Source of the DNA: Branchinecta lynchi
Lineage: Eukaryota > Arthropoda > Branchiopoda > Anostraca > Branchinectidae
DNA length: 64,000 bases
Direction: 5' to 3'
NCBI GenBank assembly: GCA_023053575.1
Contig: JAKZAP010000148.1
Coordinates: 30,702-94,701 of the forward strand
Under the pieces are notes generated by a model that was given only the letters and a program-made list of their open reading frames with translations, ran no database searches and had not been told where the DNA came from. Shown here piece by piece: positions 36,973-45,544 of the stretch. A program made the position numbers and the translations under genes. The number at the start of each line of letters is the position of its first letter. Position 1 is the first letter of the stretch.

Positions 36973-37420
36973 GATGAAAAAATCAAATTGTTCAGGAGAC
37001 GATAAAAACTAATTTATTCTTTCGGTTTTCAAGATAAAAATAACAAAAATTCCCAGTGACTTAGAAAAAAATCTTTTATCTGTAGATGTAAATTTTATTC
37101 ACCATACACAATTAGAAGTGGTATAAACAGCTCATACGAGGTGTGCCCGTCTTCTCATTTGCTTTATACGAGGTGTGTCAATCGGTCTTCTGTTATAATA
37201 TAAAATATACGAGGTGTGAGCAAGTTAGACGCTGTAAAGAGCCGTTTTTACGAGGTGTGCCAACGTCCTTACACACACTCTTAAGGGTTAAGTACTGTTC
37301 GCGAGGTGTTTCCGATACACTAAGGTGTAGGCTATAGGCTACAGATTTAAAATCAGGCTGTTTTTAATTAAAAAATTCTATTCTAGGAAAACAAAAGTAG
37401 CTTACAATCCAACAAATGCA
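36973..37420 (-). other. Transposon left subterminal noncoding region
   Basis: AT-rich sequence containing the motif array and 3' flank of the transposase gene. No gene is seen. Confidence 0.6.
37135..37310 (+). promoter_or_regulatory. Left subterminal TACGAGGTGTG motif array
   Basis: CGAGGTG occurs at 37137, 37169, 37210, 37251 and 37302, the first four inside TACGAGGTGTG. The spacings 32, 41, 41 and 51 are close to 3, 4, 4 and 5 helical turns. The same motif, inverted, lies in the terminal repeat. It is a probable transposase-binding array, inferred from arrangement. Confidence 0.7.
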
Positions 37421-39178
37421 TCACTTAGATTTGATACTTCTGTAGAAGGCATGAGTATCTTGTGGCAACACATCCAGCAATCCCATGAGGTCGTTTACCT
37501 TGCATGCATCAAGGCTAAGAGTTTCTGTGTGAAGTGGACGTATTCGAAGATTCGGGTCTTTCACAATCCGTTTTGGAAGAATAGTCCATTCCTCTGTGTG
37601 TCTGAGCTTGTAGTGAACAGATGCATCGGGACTGTATCTGTAAGCAACCGTCATGGTGATAGTTTTTACATCCAGGTCTATAATCAGGGTAATACTTTAA
37701 ACCTGTGTAGTCCTTGAAAATGTATGATTCACTTGTTTTACTCGATAAGGATAAGGATTCCGCCTTGCCTCCTTCATCTCAGATGCATACATACTTGGAA
37801 TGTAAATGTCTCTATTTTTGCAACGGGTCTCAATCTTCTGGTGGACGCTGTCACATTCCATTTGTGTGTGCCCTTTTTCCAGATACTTCTGCATGACTGT
37901 CACTCCTTTTGTTGTAGCGAAATGGACAAGTGCATTGGAAAGAATCCCGTTTCTGTTCTGGTACGCGCATCCGTCACTCCACATAATAATTGTCTGAGCG
38001 TTTGGGTATGACCTTAGCAGGTCTTCTAACCTGTCACTAACGCAGGAGACGAACTCCGATGCGTCCAAATGCCCTTCTGTTTCGTCCCATACTATATTCA
38101 ATGCATCAAAGCTCACGAGATCATAAGAAGTCCAATTATGTACGACGAGCTTGCGTTTGTAGTAGAGAGACGACGCTTTTATGTTCGGACAAAGCAACGT
38201 AGATTCAAGGTCATGAGTTGTCACCACAAGCAGTCCTGAACTCCCTTTGGCTTTGTCCTTGTCATTGTTTTTCTCAATTCTAGCTTCTTCTTTCTTTAAC
38301 ATGTGCTCAGAATATTCGTCCTCTGCGAGGTTCTTCAATTTATATGCTATGCATCTGTCGCACTGGTCCTTCTTCGGCTTGAAAATCCCAATGTCTTTCT
38401 CTTTCAACAGTTGTCTAAAGAAGTCATAGCTAACAAAATCTGCCTTTTCTTTCCCCATTTTCTCCCTATAAACATAAAACACGTCTTTAACAGTCCCAAA
38501 AGGGTACTCGAAGTATTTCTTCTTGTCCCAGGCTCTGCAATAGTGTGACGGGAGCTTTGGTAGATCATCCAAAAACTGCTCTGCATTTTGCTTTCTTTCT
38601 GCAAAGCTAAGTGATTTTCTAGTATCCACTCGAACTGAGGTTTCCGGGTGGTTTGGATCTTGTGACGGATGGATGCCGTCCTTCGCTTCAGACCAGTTCC
38701 TCACTTGCCATTCGCCAATGTCAAACGTATTCAAAAACATTTGCTTGCAAACTCTCAACATCCCTTCTGAGGTTTTCAAGAAGTATTTCAGGGTTCCTTT
38801 TCTTCTAGAAGGGTTGAGATTAGCCTCCTTGAACTTCTCGCAATCGTCGTAAGTTACAAGTGTAGCTATGTAGACTTTCTTCTGTTCCCAGGACATTTTT
38901 GTCCAAAAGTTGTCAAACAAACTTTGCCTCTCACTGCCAGAAATAACTGAACATTCGAAAACTCTGACCTTCTTTGGATCGACATGACAGTGTTTGCACG
39001 GAGAGCCAATTTTCCGTCCAGTCTTTGGAGCGTTGGTAGCTTTCCACTCACCCTCAGTCCTATTCTGTACTTTCCTTCCTTCATATTCTTTTCCTTGGCA
39101 TCTAGCATAGTAATTTTTCAGTCGTTTTTCCCCTGGCTTAGATCTGTCCCTGCGCCTGCTTTTTCTGGATGATGCAGT
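37421..39178 (-). pseudogene. Transposase, catalytic and C-terminal part (downstream of LINE-B)
   Basis: In minus-strand order the frame opens right at the LINE-B border (ACT codon at 39178) and reads without stop to 37697: a Lys/Arg-rich start, SPCKHCHVD, SWEQKKVYI, VCKQMFLNTFDI, PKKDQCDRC, THDLEST, YYKRKLVVHNW, IVWDETEGH, IIMWSDGCAYQNRN and EKGHTQMECDSVHQKIE. The last four blocks are the signature of a large animal family often labelled only as uncharacterised or DUF (DUF7869-like). Candidate catalytic residues are Asp at codon 38212, Asp at 37975 and an acidic residue near 37852. The TTG at 38920 is not a start. After TAA (37697-37699) homology-like sequence continues to 37421 (VAYRYSPDASVHYKLRH). 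A T-run and an A-run around 37716 and 37660 look like compensating one-base indels. Confidence 0.75.
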
Positions 39179-39297
39179 ACTATTTCAATTCAATTCAATA
39201 CAATTCAATACATTTTATTCCGGTAACTAAGACCATAATTTGAGAACACACATAACGACACTAAGAAAATGAAAAACAAAACAAAACCAGGACCATA
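39179..39297 (-). other. LINE-B 3' UTR and ATTGA-repeat tail
   Basis: Short 3' UTR with an AATAAAA-like signal on the minus strand (GGAATAAAATG), then ATTGA repeats up to the transposase border. Confidence 0.75.
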
Positions 39298-42105
39298 TTA
39301 CCCTCTATCAATAGGCTCATATAACTGTTTCCATAATGGAAGTGAAAGCCGTAGGAGCGAAGTACTCAATTGACAAATAAGGGTATTGTCGCTTGCAAGA
39401 AGCCGTTTTCTCAGAGACTCACGACACAGCCAATGCAGCTCATAAAAATTCGGGACATTATGATCAGAAAACACTTCACTAGCACTTGTAAAACGAGGGA
39501 GTTTATGAAGAAATCGAAAAATATCATTGTACGCAATACGCAACTCGCTTATTCCTTTCTTCGTAAAAGAACAAACAAGAGAGAGACCAAAAATACTTGT
39601 ACAATACGACCGAAAAAGAAACGTCTTAACGTCGGGAGTACAATGGTGGAAATTCCGCAACAGCATATTTCCACGTGTATAAACCGATTTCAACGAATGA
39701 CGAATGTGGGTATCATCAACAAGATGCTCATTAAACACAAACCCGAGGTATCGAAATTGTGAAACAAATGAAAGCACACTACCATTCAGAAGAATAGGCG
39801 GAATAAACGGGGCGACCGAACCCTTAGGCCTAAAACAAACACATTCAGTTTTTGCAGAGTTAAAAATGATATCATTTTCATCTGCAAACGATTGGCAAAT
39901 TCGCAGTAATTTATTCAGGGCATTAGGGCATGTTGTTAGTAAAACTAGATCATCGGCATAACTAATATTATTTATGCAACAAAACCCGACGTGGCAACCA
40001 ATGCCACTAGCACTTAAACGTTTGTTTAGATCGTCGCAATAAACCGTAAACAAAAACGCGGAAAGCACGCCCCCTTGCCGTACTCCGTTAATAACAGAGA
40101 AAGGGGAACTTAGCTCAGACCCCCATCGTACCAAAAATCGCTGGTGCTGGAACCAATACGCAAGAACACGCAGGTAAGGTAGAGGAACACCTCTTTTTCG
40201 AAGGATTAGAAGGAGCTTTCGCTGATTCACTCGATCGAATGCTTTCTTAACATCCACGAAGCAAGCATACACGTACGTTCCAAAAAGCCAGTAGTACTCA
40301 ATGACAGCACGCAAAACGAATATAGCAAACTCAACCGATAACTTCTTTTTATACGCAAACTGATTTTCGGTAGTCCCTAGGAAGTTACTCAACCGACCAA
40401 GGAGAAGCCGCTCCAGAACTTTGGACATCGTTGACGCTAGAGCAATGGGTCGAAAATTATCTGCCTTCGACGAATCTTTTAGTCGATTTTTCTGCAGTGG
40501 CACAAGTAAAACTTCCATCAACGAATCAGGAAGAAAACCGTGTCTAACCATTAGAGAAAATAATATCGCAAGGTAAGGCGAAATAACGGTCACGCAAAAC
40601 TTAAGGTGGTTGGAAGTCAAACAATCACGTCCACCGGCAGAATTACCACGTAAATTTTGTACCGCTAACATAACTTCTGACGTTGTAAAATCAGCAACAC
40701 TAGTAGACATAGTACGATCATCAAGAACGTCTGCAAAACCAGCGTGGGGAACAGAACTAAATATATTAGCGAAATGGCTTCTCCAAAAATCGCATATCTG
40801 ACCAGGAGAATTTCTATCTTCAACAACAACGGGCAGGACTGAAGATCGGCGGTTGGAAGCACTTATTTCCGTCCAGAAAACACTAAAATGCTTATTACGG
40901 TAATTTGCAGCCATTTGGTTAGCGCGTATCGCCAGCTCTTGAGAACGTACCCAACGGAGCATACTTTTGAAACGGCTTTTCCAGATACGTCGGGTATTAT
41001 CGAGAAAACCTCCGCTCACACTACCTTCTCTTACCCACTGCAGAAACCAGTATCTGGCCATATCATAACAGGGCTTAACGAACACGGACCAACCGGGGAC
41101 GACATATTTCCGGTTACGTACTCTAGAAGATGCACAGGGAATCGACTTTTTAGCAGAAAGAAGTAGAATCGAGCAAATAGACATGAACATATCAAGGATT
41201 TCGCTTTTGTGCATTTCACAACTACATATAGTTTCACCACAATTTACAAGGTCGTCGAAAATCGGTAGGTTATCTATACCCGCTGAAACTGCATTTTTAT
41301 AGTCACTCAGCTGTAACTGGCTTGCATCGGACCAAAGTAGCTTCTCGAACTTACGGGCAGTGCTGGGATCAGTAACTAATTCACAACACTCTACCGACAG
41401 ATGACACTGCACTGGAAAGTGGTCAGAACCGATTGTGTCAAGGCGAACTTCTACATCGGTCAAAGTGCCTAAAATTCGATCACTGACCACAAAGTGGTCC
41501 AGCCAAGATCGCGCATCGCACGAGTTGCTGAGGAATGTGAAGCTGTCTGGGGGCAGCGCTAGCTGGTCGGCAATGTGAAGACCATTTTCATTACAGTAGT
41601 TCACTAACTCGTCATGGAAAACAGTTTTCTTTAGCAGATTGGAGTTGAAATCACCGGCAATAATCACCGCACTTATATTGGGAAAAGCGGTGTGAAATCC
41701 AGTAATATTATCCAGAGCGGCTCTTAGCTCAGAGACGTTCTCGGTCGAGCACACAGGCATGTATACATTGAACAGCAAAATGTTTCCAATATCAGTAGAA
41801 ACATGCAGCACTTGAATGCGATCATTATCAATTTCTAGAGGCTTAACTGACGGTGCAAGTGATCTGTGCCACATCGCAGAGAGACCGCCCGATGGACGAC
41901 CTCTACGGAGCTGAGCGTCATAGCACACTGAAGACTTAGAAGACACAATAAAGTCAGAATTCAAATTTTCGAGTTTACCAAATTCAGAAGGAGGGAGCAT
42001 AGTCTCTTGAAGCAAAATGATGTGATTTGAATTGCAAAGCATCATAATCTGCTGCAGACGAAGACGAGCTGAGCAACAGTTATACGATACTATTTTCACA
42101 GTCAT
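39298..42105 (-). CDS. LINE-B ORF2: endonuclease and reverse transcriptase
   Basis: 935 codons from an ATG that shares its A with the ORF1 stop. AP-endonuclease: VSYNCCSARL (6-15), LLQETM, GDFN (151-154), WLDHFVVSD and SDHF (227-230). RT: NSAGGRDCLTSNHL, VLLVPLQKN, NFRPIALASTMSKVLERLL, CFVDVKKAFDRVN, GVRQGGVLSAFLFTVYCDDL and YADD (716-719). It ends EPIDRG with no RNase H or extra zinc knuckle, the usual CR1/L2 layout. No stop or frameshift is seen, so it may encode an active enzyme. Function by family: nicks target DNA and primes reverse transcription there. Confidence 0.9.
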   Translation of the reverse strand: MTVKIVSYNCCSARLRLQQIMMLCNSNHIILLQETMLPPSEFGKLENLNSDFIVSSKSSVCYDAQLRRGRPSGGLSAMWHRSLAPSVKPLEIDNDRIQVLHVSTDIGNILLFNVYMPVCSTENVSELRAALDNITGFHTAFPNISAVIIAGDFNSNLLKKTVFHDELVNYCNENGLHIADQLALPPDSFTFLSNSCDARSWLDHFVVSDRILGTLTDVEVRLDTIGSDHFPVQCHLSVECCELVTDPSTARKFEKLLWSDASQLQLSDYKNAVSAGIDNLPIFDDLVNCGETICSCEMHKSEILDMFMSICSILLLSAKKSIPCASSRVRNRKYVVPGWSVFVKPCYDMARYWFLQWVREGSVSGGFLDNTRRIWKSRFKSMLRWVRSQELAIRANQMAANYRNKHFSVFWTEISASNRRSSVLPVVVEDRNSPGQICDFWRSHFANIFSSVPHAGFADVLDDRTMSTSVADFTTSEVMLAVQNLRGNSAGGRDCLTSNHLKFCVTVISPYLAILFSLMVRHGFLPDSLMEVLLVPLQKNRLKDSSKADNFRPIALASTMSKVLERLLLGRLSNFLGTTENQFAYKKKLSVEFAIFVLRAVIEYYWLFGTYVYACFVDVKKAFDRVNQRKLLLILRKRGVPLPYLRVLAYWFQHQRFLVRWGSELSSPFSVINGVRQGGVLSAFLFTVYCDDLNKRLSASGIGCHVGFCCINNISYADDLVLLTTCPNALNKLLRICQSFADENDIIFNSAKTECVCFRPKGSVAPFIPPILLNGSVLSFVSQFRYLGFVFNEHLVDDTHIRHSLKSVYTRGNMLLRNFHHCTPDVKTFLFRSYCTSIFGLSLVCSFTKKGISELRIAYNDIFRFLHKLPRFTSASEVFSDHNVPNFYELHWLCRESLRKRLLASDNTLICQLSTSLLRLSLPLWKQLYEPIDRG

Positions 42106-43112
42106 TAGTTATCGTTTTGAGACGGGTCACTCTGAGAGTCGCTAGCAGCTGGGTGCTCATAGAACTTTCTGAAAAGGATCCCAGCAGGCCAAAATTTCGC
42201 ATTTAACAATCTATCCAGATAGATACTAGGCACCTCTATCTTGAAAGAGCAATACGTATTGAACTTGGTGGGAACCGGAACGCAACTAGCTCGACACTTC
42301 AGAGCTTTGGCAACGAAATTTTGAACTTCATCAGATGTGGTATTGGGCGCAAAACGTGTCACAAACACCTTAGATGTGCGGATAGCAGCAACGGATTTAA
42401 GGCTACATCTTTTATCGAACGAATTGCCAATGTTCTGCGGAACTCTCTTATTGTTCTGTGAAGAGTTATTACTTCTTCCATCCTGTAGAATAACACGAGG
42501 CTGCATTCCATTCACTCTCGCAGGTCTCCTAACAGCCCCGCTGTACGTACCGTCACTGCCATCTTCCGGTGCAGCAGGGATACTTATGCTTTGACTAGTG
42601 GCACAAGGAGGCGCCGCGATCGGGACGGGCTGAATATTCACAGACGCAACCGGTGGAGGCACGACAGAGCTTGGCGCGCCTGAGGGCATAACAGTGCTGA
42701 CGAGAGATCGAAGGGAATTTATTTCCGCTTTCAGTGTATCATACGACGAGATAATAGTCGCCAGATCAAAATGTGAAATGTTCAGAGCAGGAAGGCGCTT
42801 CAGATTTGCTGCAACGAAGACTGGCAAATCTTCCAGATCACACTGAGTCAAAATAGAGTACAGCTCGTTCAGGACAGGTCTCTTAGCGGTAAGACCAGAG
42901 CGCGTCCTCAGAAAATCATGGAAGTCCTTTGTGATCTTAGACGTCAGGGCACTGGGTAGGAGGGGAACCAGAACAGCTTTTGCGCTAATGATCTCATCGG
43001 GCTCATAAAAATCATAGCAAAGTTGCAGAAGAATATCTTTCGGAGTACCATTTTCAATCCGAGAGACCAAAAAGCACAGGAGCTCACTAATAATCGGGGG
43101 TCCCGATGCCAT
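42105..43112 (-). CDS. LINE-B ORF1 protein
   Basis: Starts at ATG 43112 (MASGPPIISELL); an upstream TTG extends the open frame but is not a likely start. 335 codons. The N-terminal 160 residues are helical, with ENGTPKDILLQLC and LRTRSGLTAKRP. A Pro/Ala/Ser/Val-rich hinge follows (about 170-215). The C-terminal domain SKVFVTRFAPNTTSDEV...CASCVPVPTKF...YCSFKIEV...AKFWPAGILFRKFY is a conserved RRM-like block typical of ORF1 in invertebrate CR1/L2-type LINEs (family knowledge). Its stop TAA overlaps the ORF2 ATG by one base, which suggests coupled termination-reinitiation. Confidence 0.85.
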   Translation of the reverse strand: MASGPPIISELLCFLVSRIENGTPKDILLQLCYDFYEPDEIISAKAVLVPLLPSALTSKITKDFHDFLRTRSGLTAKRPVLNELYSILTQCDLEDLPVFVAANLKRLPALNISHFDLATIISSYDTLKAEINSLRSLVSTVMPSGAPSSVVPPPVASVNIQPVPIAAPPCATSQSISIPAAPEDGSDGTYSGAVRRPARVNGMQPRVILQDGRSNNSSQNNKRVPQNIGNSFDKRCSLKSVAAIRTSKVFVTRFAPNTTSDEVQNFVAKALKCRASCVPVPTKFNTYCSFKIEVPSIYLDRLLNAKFWPAGILFRKFYEHPAASDSQSDPSQNDN

Positions 43113-43175
43113 TACTTTACGACCAAAGTTATGTCGAATCAATGTCCAAAAAGAATGTCCAAATTCAGGTCAAGG

Positions 43176-43901
43176 GTCGATAACACTGAGCAGAAATTGA
43201 GATTTCTGTAGCTTCAATTTCGGCGTCCGAATTGTTTTCTGGAATATTTCCCAGACTTCTGTCTTGGACTGAACTTTGTGCGATTCCGATTTCCTTGGCA
43301 AGGCTATTGGGTGACACGATGACACCATCTGATTCAGCCTGAGGAAGTCCTCCAGGAACACTTTGGTCTGTATCCGTTTGATTTTCCTGTCCGTTTCTTG
43401 TATTCAGATCAGTATATAAAACAGGTTGTCTGCTCAGTTCAGTAAACACCAAGCCTGCCTCATTAAGATCGTCATCGGTTTGCACTGGCAGCTCAGGATT
43501 AACATAATCTTCTGTAGGTGAAACACTTTGTAATCCAATATCTGGAATGAGAGGTACAAGTTGAGCAAAGACCAAAGATTCATCTGCTGTAACCTCATTC
43601 TCGCTTCCTTTTTCCTTGACCTCTGTTGGTCTGGGACTGGTTCTGTCACCATAGAATCCGAGTACAGAAATGAGGGGTACAGATTCATCATTTTGTTCTT
43701 GAACTGGAATGGTTTTCAATGGAGAGTTTGCAACCCATTCTGCCACTCTGCTCGAGTAATCTGAAGCCCTTAATTTGGTTTCATGATTCTCGTCGTGAAA
43801 GACTGGGACTGTTTCAGGGGCGAATTAGTGACCCATGCTGACAGTTGGCTGTAACGTTCTGGTGCTTTGAAATTCTCGCTTGAATTTTCACCTTTCTCCA
43901 T
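43176..43901 (-). pseudogene. Transposase exon 2, N-terminal part (upstream of LINE-B)
   Basis: Begins at a splice acceptor (TTTTCCTTTTCAG on the minus strand) followed by ATGGAGAAAGG at 43901, in phase with exon 1. It reads about 30 codons (ERYSQLSAWVTNSPLK), then shifts frame at an A-run near 43812 where one A appears missing. It continues in the new frame through SSRVAEWVANSPLKTIPV to the acidic, low-complexity stretch ending ISISAQC, where LINE-B begins. The motif (A/S)xWVxNSPLKT(V/I)PV occurs twice, 30-odd residues apart. The rest is Glu/Asp/Ser/Pro rich and probably disordered. It belongs to the same gene as 37421-39178. Confidence 0.7.
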
Positions 43902-45084
43902 CTGAAAAGGAAAATATTAAAATTACTTGGGCTAACATAGTGAACAACGGAATAAAAGCATCCATACAAATGATCCCTATACAGAACAAGTGATGTGAGA
44001 AAAGCTATAATGATAATCTGTTAAACCAGAATTGTCAAAACAAACGAATATAACTATTGCATTTACTGGCAGAAGATTTGGATGGGTGGGTACGTTTGAT
44101 AAATGTAGGTTGCTTATTGAGGCAGTTATATTGACGGTACTTAGTTAATTTCCTGGTTACAGCCTAACAGATCGCTGGGATTATTCTTGTTAAAGCATCA
44201 CCTGAAGCTCAAACCCTCTTACTTATTGTAAGCTGTATCAGTAGGCTAATAGCATGTAAGCACTTGCTGGTTGGTTGGTAAAAGCTTCTAGGGAGAACAA
44301 AAACTACCAGACTCTCTCATGAAAATGCTTATCAAGTAATCTGTCAGAGGGTCACAGCATGTGTAGAGGGGTATACATGTTGAAAAAGAGAATCCATGAG
44401 TGCCAGTACCCAAACTGCTGGTTAATGTAGCCTGTACCGGCAACCACTGGGTCAGAAGCTGCCAATCAACGGTCGCTGCCAGGAAATCAACTACGTTCAT
44501 GTCTTTAATCAAGTTTTCTTTTAATAAAACTATGAGCTACCACAAATTGAGCTACCAGGTTATCTTCTAAACTGGCAGAGAATAGTGTGACTGTGTCAAG
44601 GCATGGAGTTATTATTACTTGGCAGTAGGCTACAAGAGAAGTACAGTCAGCAAAAACCTGCCCAAAAGAATACGAACCAACAGAAAAGTAAGATTTTCTC
44701 AGTCCAAACGTCACTGCGACCACTGAGAGATTAGTGAAAAGGTAGCAAACTGGTAGAAACGTGTAGGCTAGTCCCTCGTTGACCGTGATATCAGTACTTC
44801 ACCAAGGTAACTGTACCTAACTTTTCTTGTCTCCAATCTAATGTATTATTAGCAGGTTAGCCTGAGTACCTATGACAAAGCATGGTGGTCTACCATCCAG
44901 AACCAGGCTGTATGTTGATGCACCAGGACCAATAAAGAGCTAGTCTATAGACTGTTTCAACAGAGAAACCAGTAAGTGTCCACACTCACCATCATGGACC
45001 TAGGTCAACTAAGTTCTCTGAAAATTATACTGAAATCAGCCATTCAGTCTCAGCTTTCTTTGACTATTAAATATATTCTCTTAC
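43902..45084 (-). other. Intron of the transposase gene
   Basis: Bounded by GTAAGAG after exon 1 and CAG before exon 2 on the minus strand; 1183 bases. The minus-strand open frames at 44288-44512 and 44505-44723 have no recognisable domain and are probably chance. No other gene is seen. Confidence 0.65.
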
Positions 45085-45153
45085 CTTTTGTTTCTTTCCA
45101 AGCGCAGCTTTAACCATTTTTTCGCCATAATAGAAAGATCCTCTCTTGCTCAT
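45085..45153 (-). CDS. Transposase exon 1
   Basis: ATG at 45153 opens 23 codons (MSKRGSFYYGEKMVKAALGK, then KQK) that end exactly before GTAAGAG, a good splice donor. It is 69 bases, phase 0, matching the phase of exon 2. Basic and short, it sits just inside the right subterminal region, where the first exon of a minus-strand transposase gene should be. It is too short to be found by ORF length. Support is the start, the donor and the phase; no homology was tested. Confidence 0.6.
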
Positions 45154-45502
45154 TGTAATAAGATTTGTATGTAATCAATGCTGATGCTGATGAAATTACT
45201 TGGAAAGAGTGACGGCACAACTCGTATCAAAAGCCGCAGGAAAAATTGAACAGAGAGCATACCTCGTATAAACTGTGCACTCGGGCTGGAATATGCACAC
45301 ACCTTGTATAGATAAAGGATTATAAAAGCATTCCGACGTACCACTTGTATATATTTACTGAAATTTTTTAAAATCTTACGAGGTGTGTTTTTACAGTTTT
45401 GACAAAAACATATCAGAGATGGAATTTCGTTGACACCAGACGACGCGGCATGAAAAACTACATTGGAAACCAATGAAAAGTGATTTTCGGTAAAAATCGA
45501 CT
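45154..45502 (-). promoter_or_regulatory. Right subterminal region and likely transposase promoter
   Basis: Contains ACCTCGTATA (near 45261), CACACCTTGTATA (45298) and TACGAGGTGTG (45377), members of the same motif family as on the left, in both orientations. It lies immediately upstream of exon 1, so binding here could also regulate the gene. The promoter itself is inferred. Confidence 0.5.
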
Positions 45503-45529
45503 ATACGAGGTGTGCACGCAGCAGCCGCG
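45503..45529 (-). repeat. Right terminal inverted repeat
   Basis: 27 bp starting ATACGAGGTGTGCACGCAGC and ending AGCCGCG; exact inverse of 36946-36972. Followed by ATAT and the last bases of the Gypsy LTR (ACAACA). Confidence 0.95.
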
Positions 45530-45539
45530 ATATACAACA
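45530..45539 (-). repeat. 5' LTR of the Gypsy element, outer end
   Basis: ATATACAACA matches ATATTCAACA of the left LTR with one change. It ends with the expected CAACA and is followed by AGACA, the target duplication. Confidence 0.8.
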
Positions 45540-45544
45540 AGACA

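Larger units (their letters stand above)
39179..43175 (-). mobile_element. LINE-B, CR1/L2-like non-LTR retrotransposon inside the transposase gene
   Basis: A minus-strand LINE with ORF1 (43112-42105) and ORF2 (42105-39298) joined by TAATG. The 3' tail of ATTGA repeats (on the plus strand TTCAATTCAATTC, 39183-39222) adjoins transposase coding sequence at 39178. The 5' edge lies between about 43160 and 43190, where the transposase N-terminal frame ends; no target duplication could be identified. RT motifs (GVRQGGVLS, SGIGCHVGF, YADDLVLL) and the microsatellite tail fit the CR1/L2 group. Both ORFs are intact, so this is probably the youngest insertion of the cluster. Confidence 0.85.
36946..45529 (-). 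mobile_element. DNA transposon with 27-bp terminal inverted repeats and a spliced transposase gene
   Basis: The ends are CGCGGCTGCTGCGTGCACAC... (27 bp) and its exact inverse. ATAT flanks both ends (36942-36945, 45530-45533). The Gypsy LTR copy at 27692-27695 shows a single ATAT at the unoccupied site, so the insertion made a 4-bp ATAT duplication (a 2-bp TA duplication with slightly longer ends is the alternative). Length is 8584 bp, of which about 4 kb is LINE-B. The minus-strand gene has an exon 1, a 1.18-kb intron and a long second exon. CGAGGTG motifs repeat near both ends. The transposase belongs to a widespread animal family whose superfamily I cannot assign with confidence; superfamilies with 4-bp duplications such as Sola are worth testing. 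Confidence 0.85.
27504..45539 (-). mobile_element. Degenerate Ty3/Gypsy LTR retrotransposon split by later insertions
   Basis: The minus-strand element starts TGTTG at 27504 (outer edge of the 3' LTR) and ends CAACA at 45539 (outer edge of the 5' LTR). AGACA lies at 27499-27503 and 45540-45544, a 5-bp target duplication. Element sequence proper is 27504 to about 31969, plus a few bases at 36941-36945 and 45530-45539; the rest is LINE-A and a DNA transposon. Visible LTR portions differ at about six positions in 199. It encodes Gag, protease, RT, RNase H and integrase in the usual Ty3/Gypsy order, but with frameshifts, an in-frame stop, a tandem duplication and a deletion, so it is not autonomous. 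Confidence 0.88.

Noticed and set aside
36930..37320. The repeated CGAGGTG region as telomere-like or CRISPR-like repeat
   Set aside because: The copies are separated by unrelated sequence and match the terminal inverted repeats of the transposon, so subterminal binding motifs explain them better.
38247..38548. Plus-strand hydrophobic frames opposite the transposase
   Set aside because: They are antisense shadows of the minus-strand coding sequence with no independent support.
38866..38920. TTG at 38920 as the transposase start
   Set aside because: The same frame is open and family-like upstream to 39178, with SPCKHCHVD and other motifs, so the apparent start is only a TTG inside the coding region.
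44288..44723. Two overlapping minus-strand open frames (74 and 72 codons)
   Set aside because: They lie inside the inferred transposase intron, show no domain, and have no supporting splice or start context.
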